A DNA stretch of 64,000 bases from Streptomyces xylophagus (lineage in GTDB: Bacteria; Actinomycetota; Actinomycetes; Streptomycetales; Streptomycetaceae): contig NZ_JNWO01000004.1 in assembly GCF_000716435.1 (NCBI RefSeq), positions 248,001-312,000 on the forward strand. Reading direction: 5' to 3'. Numbering within the stretch: the stretch's first letter is position 1; the number at the start of each line of letters is the position of its first letter. Below are positions 59,341 to 64,000 of this stretch, one piece after another. A model generated the notes under the pieces. The model was not told the origin of the DNA. It searched no databases and worked only from the letters and a program-made list of their open reading frames with translations. The translations under genes and the position numbers were made by a program.

Positions 59341-59808
59341 ATGACCACGACGCTCAAGGCGAAGCTCCAGGAAGACCTCAACACCGCGATCAAGGCGCAG
59401 GACAAGCTGCGTTCCTCCACGCTCCGGCTGACGCTCGCCGCGATCACCAAGGAGGAGGTCGCGGGCAAGGAGAAGCGCGAGCTCTCCGACGACGAGGTCC
59501 TCAAGGTGATCACCAAGGAGGCGAAGAAGCGCCGCGAGGCCGCGGACGCCTTCGAACAGGGTGGTCGCCCGGAGCAGGCCGCGCAGGAGAAGGCGGAGGG
59601 CGAGGTCCTCGCCGAGTACCTGCCCAAGCAGCTCGGCGACGAGGAGCTGACCGCGATCGTCTCCCAGGCCGTCGAGGAGGCGAAGGCGGCCGGCGCCGAG
59701 GGGCCGCGCGCCATGGGCGCCGTCATGAAGATCGTGAACCCGAAGGTGGCCGGACTGGCCGAGGGCGGCCGCGTCGCCGCCGTGGTGAAGAAGCTGCTCG
59801 CCGGCTGA
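59341..59808 (+). CDS. GatB/YqeY domain-containing protein
   Basis: 155-aa protein: MTTTLKAKLQEDLNTAIKAQ, then RSSTLRLTLAAITKEE, and the C-terminal KIVNPKVAGLAEGGRVAAVVKKLL, the YqeY/GatB tail fold. It is related to the tRNA-binding tail of the amidotransferase GatB, but free-standing YqeY has no settled function. ATG at 59341 is clear. It converges with the PBP gene across a very strong hairpin. Confidence 0.92.
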   Translation: MTTTLKAKLQEDLNTAIKAQDKLRSSTLRLTLAAITKEEVAGKEKRELSDDEVLKVITKEAKKRREAADAFEQGGRPEQAAQEKAEGEVLAEYLPKQLGDEELTAIVSQAVEEAKAAGAEGPRAMGAVMKIVNPKVAGLAEGGRVAAVVKKLLAG

Positions 59809-59826
59809 CCCACCCGCCGAACACAG

Positions 59827-59866
59827 ACATGTGGCTACGACGCCGTACACACATGTGGCTACGACG
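59827..59866 (+). repeat. 16-bp direct repeat before the bidirectional terminator
   Basis: ACATGTGGCTACGACG occurs at 59827-59842 and 59851-59866. The second copy runs into the left arm of the terminator. Confidence 0.75.
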
Positions 59867-59908
59867 ACGGGGGCGCCCCTTCCACAAGGGGCGCCCCCGT
59901 CGTCGTAG
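59859..59908. terminator. Bidirectional terminator with a 23-bp perfect stem
   Basis: The left arm 59859-59881 is exactly complementary to 59886-59908 with a CCAC loop. It separates the convergent yqeY and PBP genes, and is among the longest perfect stems in the window. Confidence 0.9.
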
Positions 59909-59943
59909 ACGAAGAAGCAGAAGAACTACCGGCAGCCGGGGTG

Positions 59944-62205
59944 CTATCCCCTGTTGCCGCCGTTCCCGTTGCCGTTGTTGCCGCCGTTCGTCGTGCCCTG
60001 GATGAAGCCGTCCGGCAAGGAGATCGTCGGGGTCGGGGTGGTGCCGCCGTCGGTCGTGCCGGTGGTGCCGCCGTCGGTGGTCGTGCCCCCGTTGTCGTTG
60101 TTCTTGCCGCCGTCGTTGCCCTTGTCCTTCTTGACGGGGTCCGGGATGTTGACGAGCTGGAAGGACTCGGCCTGCTTGCCCTCCAGGGCGCCGGTCATGG
60201 CGTCCTTCCAGATCGGGCCGGGGGTGTCGGCGCCGTAGACCTGGTCGTGCCAGACGCCGCCGATGCGGATGCTGGTCATCTCGACGTTCTGCTTGGCGCT
60301 GCCGACCCAGACCGCGCCCGCGAGCTGCGGCGTGTAGCCGACGAACCAGGCGTTCTTGCGGGAGTCCGTCGTACCCGTCTTACCGGCGCTCTCGCGGTCG
60401 GTGAGGCCGGCCTCCTGGCCGGTGCCGGAGTCGACCACGCCGCGCAGCACGGTGTTGATCGTGTCGGCGGTCTTCTTGCTCATCGCCCGCGAGCAGGTGG
60501 ACTTGGGGACGGCGAGCGACTTCTGTTCGTTGCCCACCTTCTGGGTGATGGACTCGATGGCGATCGGCGTGCAGTACGTGCCCTCGTTGGCGAAGGCCGC
60601 GTACGCGGAGGCCATCGTCAGCGGCGAGAGGCCCTTGGAACCGAGCGCGATGGCCGGGACCTCGGGGATCTTGTCGCCGTTGCCCTGCACGACGCCGAGC
60701 TTGCTGGTCATGCTCACCACGGGGCACAGACCGATGTCGGAGATCATCTGCACGAAGTAGGTGTTGACCGACTTGGCCATCGCCTCCTTCAGCGCGTACG
60801 GACCCTTCTCCGACTCGCTCTCGTTCTCCACCGTCGCGCCGTCCGTGTTGACCCAGTTCTTGCCGCTGCAGGTCGAGACGGGGCTCGGGTAGTCCATCGA
60901 GTACGGCGCCGGGTACTGCTGGGTGGCCGGCAGGCCCTGCTCCAGCGCGGCCGCCGCCACGAACGGCTTGAACGTCGAACCGGTCGGGAAGCCGAAGTTC
61001 GAGCCGCCCATGTCGGCGTTGACCGAGTAGTTGTACTCGGTCTCGTTCTTGCCGTAGCCGTACGGCTTCGACTGGCCCATGCCGAGGATCTTGCCGGTGC
61101 CGGGCTCGACGAGGGTGGCCGCCGCGGCGACCTTGTCCGACTTGTAGATGTGCTCCTTGAGCGAGGCCTGCACCGAGTCCTGGGCCTGCGGGTCCAGGGT
61201 CGTACGGATCGTCAGGCCGCCCTGGTTCCAGATCTTCGCCCGGGCCTCCTTGGTCTTGCCGAAGACCGGGTCGCTCAGGAAGACCTTCTCGACGTACTTG
61301 CAGAAGAAGCTGGCGCCCTTGACCGCGGTGATGCAGCCGTTCTTCGGCTGGCTGACCTTCAGGCCGAGGTCGGACTGCTCGGCCTTGAGGGCCTCCGCCT
61401 TGGAGATGTCGCCGACCTCGGCCATGCGGGCCAGCACGGTGTTGCGGCGCTTCTTGGCCTCGGCCTCGTCGTTGATCGGGTCGTAGCGCGTGGGCGACTG
61501 CACGATGCCCGCGAGGAGCGCCGACTGCTGGAGGTTCAGGTCCTTGGCGTGCTTGGAGAAGTAGCGCTCGGACGCGGCCTCGACGCCGTAGGCCTGCTCG
61601 CCGAAGAAGGTGATGTTCAGGTAGTTCTCGAGGATCTTCTTCTTGCCGAGCTTCTCCTCGATCTGGATCGCGTACTTCAGCTCGCGGACCTTGCGGCCCA
61701 GCGTCTGCTGAGTGGCCTGCGCGACCTTCGTCGGGTCGTCGCCGGCCTCCTCGATGAAGTAGTTCTTCACCAGCTGCTGGGTGAGCGTCGAGGCGCCCTC
61801 GGAGACCCCGCCGCTCTGCGCGTTCTTGTTGAGGGCGCGCAGGACGCCCTTCAGGTCGATCGCGCCGTGCTGGTAGAAGCGCGAGTCCTCGATCGCGACG
61901 ATCGCCTTCTGCATGTACGGCGAGATGTCCTTGAGCTCCACCACCGTGCGGTCACGGGAGTAGACCGAGGCCAGCTGGTTGCCCTTGCTGTCCAGGATCG
62001 TGGTGCGCTGGCTCAGCTGAGGGCTCTTCAGATTGTCCGGGATGTCGTCGAATCCCTGGACCGAGCCCTTGGCAGCGAGTCCCAGCGCGCCGGCCGCGGG
62101 CAACGCGATTCCGGCCATGACGGCACCGGCGAGCACACTGACACCGAGGAACTTGGTGGCCTGCTGCAGAGGGGACAGACCACCACCCGAGCGCTTTTTT
62201 GGCAT
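59944..62205 (-). CDS. Class A penicillin-binding protein
   Basis: 753-aa bifunctional peptidoglycan synthase. Short cytoplasmic N-terminus, one TM (about 20-46), GT51 glycosyltransferase with catalytic Glu106 in AIVAIEDSRFYQHGAIDLKG and STLTQQLVKNYF, then the transpeptidase with nucleophile Ser410 in PTGSTFKPF, SVNTYF (SxN) and KTGTT. The tail is rich in Gly, Asn and Thr (disordered). ATG at 62205 is used. It lies between yqeY and wblA, as in S. coelicolor. Confidence 0.95.
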   Translation of the reverse strand: MPKKRSGGGLSPLQQATKFLGVSVLAGAVMAGIALPAAGALGLAAKGSVQGFDDIPDNLKSPQLSQRTTILDSKGNQLASVYSRDRTVVELKDISPYMQKAIVAIEDSRFYQHGAIDLKGVLRALNKNAQSGGVSEGASTLTQQLVKNYFIEEAGDDPTKVAQATQQTLGRKVRELKYAIQIEEKLGKKKILENYLNITFFGEQAYGVEAASERYFSKHAKDLNLQQSALLAGIVQSPTRYDPINDEAEAKKRRNTVLARMAEVGDISKAEALKAEQSDLGLKVSQPKNGCITAVKGASFFCKYVEKVFLSDPVFGKTKEARAKIWNQGGLTIRTTLDPQAQDSVQASLKEHIYKSDKVAAAATLVEPGTGKILGMGQSKPYGYGKNETEYNYSVNADMGGSNFGFPTGSTFKPFVAAAALEQGLPATQQYPAPYSMDYPSPVSTCSGKNWVNTDGATVENESESEKGPYALKEAMAKSVNTYFVQMISDIGLCPVVSMTSKLGVVQGNGDKIPEVPAIALGSKGLSPLTMASAYAAFANEGTYCTPIAIESITQKVGNEQKSLAVPKSTCSRAMSKKTADTINTVLRGVVDSGTGQEAGLTDRESAGKTGTTDSRKNAWFVGYTPQLAGAVWVGSAKQNVEMTSIRIGGVWHDQVYGADTPGPIWKDAMTGALEGKQAESFQLVNIPDPVKKDKGNDGGKNNDNGGTTTDGGTTGTTDGGTTPTPTISLPDGFIQGTTNGGNNGNGNGGNRG

Positions 62206-62479
62206 GGGGGCAGCCTACGTTCTCATTCGCCGGACACGTGTCTAGGCCTTGGCCTAAGCTGCTCTCAACTGTCACAGCAGAGCGGTCACGTATCAATACG
62301 TCCGGCGACCCCGAATCGTTCCGGTCGTTCCCAAGTTTTTTGTGGGGGGCGTGTCCGAATCCGCCTCCTGTGTCACCTGGTGCCCGTTGTGGCGCATGAC
62401 AACTGTCCCGGTTCGCCGGGAAAGTCACGCATGTCGCCCCCTCACTCCCCCGGGTGATCTGCCGCTTACCCATAGTCCG

Positions 62480-62506
62480 TTCGGGCCATTCAAGATTGGG
62501 CCCGAA
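62480..62506 (+). promoter_or_regulatory. Inverted repeat in the wblA 5' region
   Basis: TTCGGGCC and GGCCCGAA flank 11 bp about 105 bp upstream of wblA. A separate 14-bp palindrome TAGGCCTTGGCCTA lies at 62243-62256, nearer the divergent PBP start. The 407-bp gap 62206-62612 holds these and no gene. Confidence 0.4.
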
Positions 62507-62612
62507 GGGGGTGTTGCGCTGTGCCCACCTTCCGTAACGTCCTCAACTGGCGGCGGTGAATATGCCGCTGCCGCCGTGGGGGAGCCTCGATTCGGGAGAG
62601 GACGGCGCCGGT

Positions 62613-62951
62613 ATGGGCTGGGTTACCGACTGGAGTGCGCAGGCGGCCTGCCGCACTACCGATCCGGATGAACTGTTCGTTCAAGGAGCAGCGCAGAACA
62701 GGGCGAAGGCAGTGTGCACCGGATGTCCGGTACGCACGGAGTGCCTCGCCGATGCGCTCGACAACCGCGTCGAATTCGGCGTGTGGGGAGGAATGACGGA
62801 GCGGGAGCGCCGCGCACTGCTGCGCAGGCGGCCCACTGTCACTTCATGGCGCCGGCTACTGGAGACCGCGCGCATCGAGTACGAACGAGGGGTCGGCATC
62901 ATCCCCCTCGACGACGACGAGATCTACGAGAACTACGCGGCGGTGGGCTGA
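62613..62951 (+). CDS. wblA: WhiB-family regulator WblA
   Basis: 112-aa iron-sulfur protein. The four cluster Cys are at 13, 35, 38 and 44 (AACRTTDPDELF; AVCTGCPVRTECLA), followed by the G-V-W-G-G turn and a basic helix (ERERRALLRRRP). Length and sequence match WblA, a global regulator of development, with effects on antibiotic production and stress. ATG at 62613 follows GGGAGAGGACG. It is next to the PBP and the ArsA-type ATPase genes, as in S. coelicolor. Confidence 0.95.
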   Translation: MGWVTDWSAQAACRTTDPDELFVQGAAQNRAKAVCTGCPVRTECLADALDNRVEFGVWGGMTERERRALLRRRPTVTSWRRLLETARIEYERGVGIIPLDDDEIYENYAAVG

Positions 62952-63015
62952 GGCCCACCGGTCCCTTCGGCGCCGACCTCGGGCGATCCCCGGGGCACGC
63001 GCCCGGAGGTCCGCG

Positions 63016-64000
63016 TCAGACCGTTGTCTCGGGCAGCTCCGGCCGACCGGCCGCGAGCCGGTTCCCGATGTCCCGCAGCCCCGCGAGGTCATGCACGTCG
63101 CCGGGCAGCGCGGCCACTTCGGCCACGGCCACCTCGGGGTGGCGTGCGGTGAAGCGGTCACGTGTGCGCTGCTCGCGGGAGAGCAGCCGCATCCGGTCGG
63201 CATGCAGCCTGAGCAGGCCTGCGGTGAGTTGTTCTACGGATCGCTCGTCGTCGGAGGGCTTGTCGTCCGTGGCGGCGGACCGCTCCTGGTCGGTGTCGGC
63301 GGGGGAGCCTTCGTCAGGAGCTGCGGCACGAGCCGATGTCCCGGAAGCGGGAGATTCTGAACTGCCGTACGTGTCGGGAGAGTTACGAAGTCCAGCTTTC
63401 CCGCCCACCTGATCGACAATGCGGGGCTCTTCAAGATTTTCCGCGGCGGCGAGTGCCCGCTCGGCCGACAGCCGGGCGGCTCCGCTGCCGTGGACCCGGT
63501 TGAGCACCAGACCGGCCAGCGGCATGTCCTCGGCCGCCAGCCGCTCCACGAAGTACGCGGCCTCGCGCAACGCGTCCCGCTCCGGGGCCGCGACCACCAG
63601 GAACGCGGTGCCGGGCGCCTGAAGCAGTTTGTACGTCGCGTCCGCGCGCGTGCGGAACCCGCCGAAGGTGGTGTCCATCGCGGCCACGAACGTCTGGACG
63701 TCCTTGAGGAGTTGACCGCCGAGCAGCTTGCCGATCGTGCCGGTCATCATCGACATGCCGACATTGAGGAACTTCATCCCGGCCCGTCCGCCCAGCTTCG
63801 CCGGGGCGGTCAGCAGCCGGATCAGCTTGCCGTCCAGGAACGAGCCGAGACGTTTCGGCGCGTCCAGGAAGTCGAGGGCCGAGCGCGACGGCGGGGTGTC
63901 CACGACGATCAGGTCCCAGTCGTGCTGGGCGCGCAGCTGGCCCAGCTTCTCCATCGCCATGTACTCCTGCGTGCCCGCGAAGCCCGCCGAGAGCGACTGG
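63016..64000 (-). CDS. ArsA-type ion-transporting ATPase, C-terminal part (5' end beyond window)
   Basis: The gene starts beyond the right edge; about 328 C-terminal residues are visible. They include the deviant P-loop ATPase core end (DWDLIVVDTPPSRSALDFLDAPKRL), TFGGFRTRADATYKLL and LVVAAPERDALREAAYFVERLAAEDMPLAGLVLNRVHG, and a low-complexity Ser/Asp-rich insertion before the C-terminal helix (VEQLTAGLLRLHADRMRLLSREQRTRDRF). The family includes ArsA/GET3-like proteins. The Walker A motif lies outside the window. Confidence 0.88.
   Translation of the reverse strand, partial: QSLSAGFAGTQEYMAMEKLGQLRAQHDWDLIVVDTPPSRSALDFLDAPKRLGSFLDGKLIRLLTAPAKLGGRAGMKFLNVGMSMMTGTIGKLLGGQLLKDVQTFVAAMDTTFGGFRTRADATYKLLQAPGTAFLVVAAPERDALREAAYFVERLAAEDMPLAGLVLNRVHGSGAARLSAERALAAAENLEEPRIVDQVGGKAGLRNSPDTYGSSESPASGTSARAAAPDEGSPADTDQERSAATDDKPSDDERSVEQLTAGLLRLHADRMRLLSREQRTRDRFTARHPEVAVAEVAALPGDVHDLAGLRDIGNRLAAGRPELPETTV

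Noticed and set aside
59941..62457. 838-codon frame antisense to the class A PBP gene
   Set aside because: The PBP on the other strand has complete GT51 and transpeptidase motifs; the antisense frame has none.
1..64000. CRISPR arrays
   Set aside because: No series of spaced identical 25-40 bp repeats and no cas genes were seen; the short tandem repeats found are contiguous.

Overview
The window is chromosomal DNA from a Streptomyces-type actinomycete. GC is very high and third codon positions are almost all G/C. GTG starts and ATGA/TGATG stop-start overlaps are common, and the left and right blocks contain gene groups conserved in Streptomyces: SLATT protein-ybaB-recR-DUF5063 and ask-asd on the left, and the yqeY, class A PBP, wblA and ArsA-type ATPase genes on the right.

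Layout. 1-9.0 kb: end of a periplasmic-binding-type protein, SLATT membrane protein, ybaB, recR, DUF5063, an acyltransferase-3 membrane protein, a lipoprotein, a TauE/SafE permease, small secreted and membrane proteins, and a two-component system. 9.0-14.6 kb: aspartate-family amino acid genes (ask-asd), a sigma factor with a coupled membrane protein, and SURF1. 14.7-25 kb: S9 peptidase, an ion channel with TrkA-type domains, a metal-permease pair, MerR/cold-shock genes and a PucR regulator. 25-33 kb: an NfeD-like protein, a flotillin and a giant AAA ATPase that look like one membrane-associated operon. 33.8-39.2 kb: desaturase, two GAF-ANTAR proteins, a STAS protein, an HTH-membrane protein and a lipoprotein.

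39.3-57.3 kb is an integrated actinomycete integrative and conjugative element (AICE, pSAM2/SLP1 type). It lies between two identical 47-bp copies of the 3' part of a tRNA-Pro(CGG) gene. Its right half is the backbone: two GntR-type regulators with visible operators, an SCO3933-like protein, an FtsK/TraSA-type translocase, DUF2637 and Spd-like small proteins, a RepSA-type initiator, excisionase and integrase. Its left half is cargo: a 40-aa Cys-rich peptide gene, 4-TM protein, ComEC-like MBL hydrolase and KTSC protein in one operon; a CPCC protein; two AlbA_2 (Schlafen-type) proteins; and a DUF1152 protein with a small partner. The cargo also carries repeats, broken genes and noncoding stretches, as expected of a gene-exchange zone.

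57.3-64 kb returns to conserved chromosome: the intact tRNA-Pro, Pr6Pr protein, metallophosphoesterase, YqeY, class A PBP, WblA and an ArsA-type ATPase that runs off the right end.

The strongest candidate for an undescribed system is the AICE cargo operon at 39875-42026. It contains a previously overlooked 40-codon gene with three Cys, placed two bases ahead of its membrane-protein partner. A second candidate is the NfeD-flotillin-1611-aa ATPase operon.
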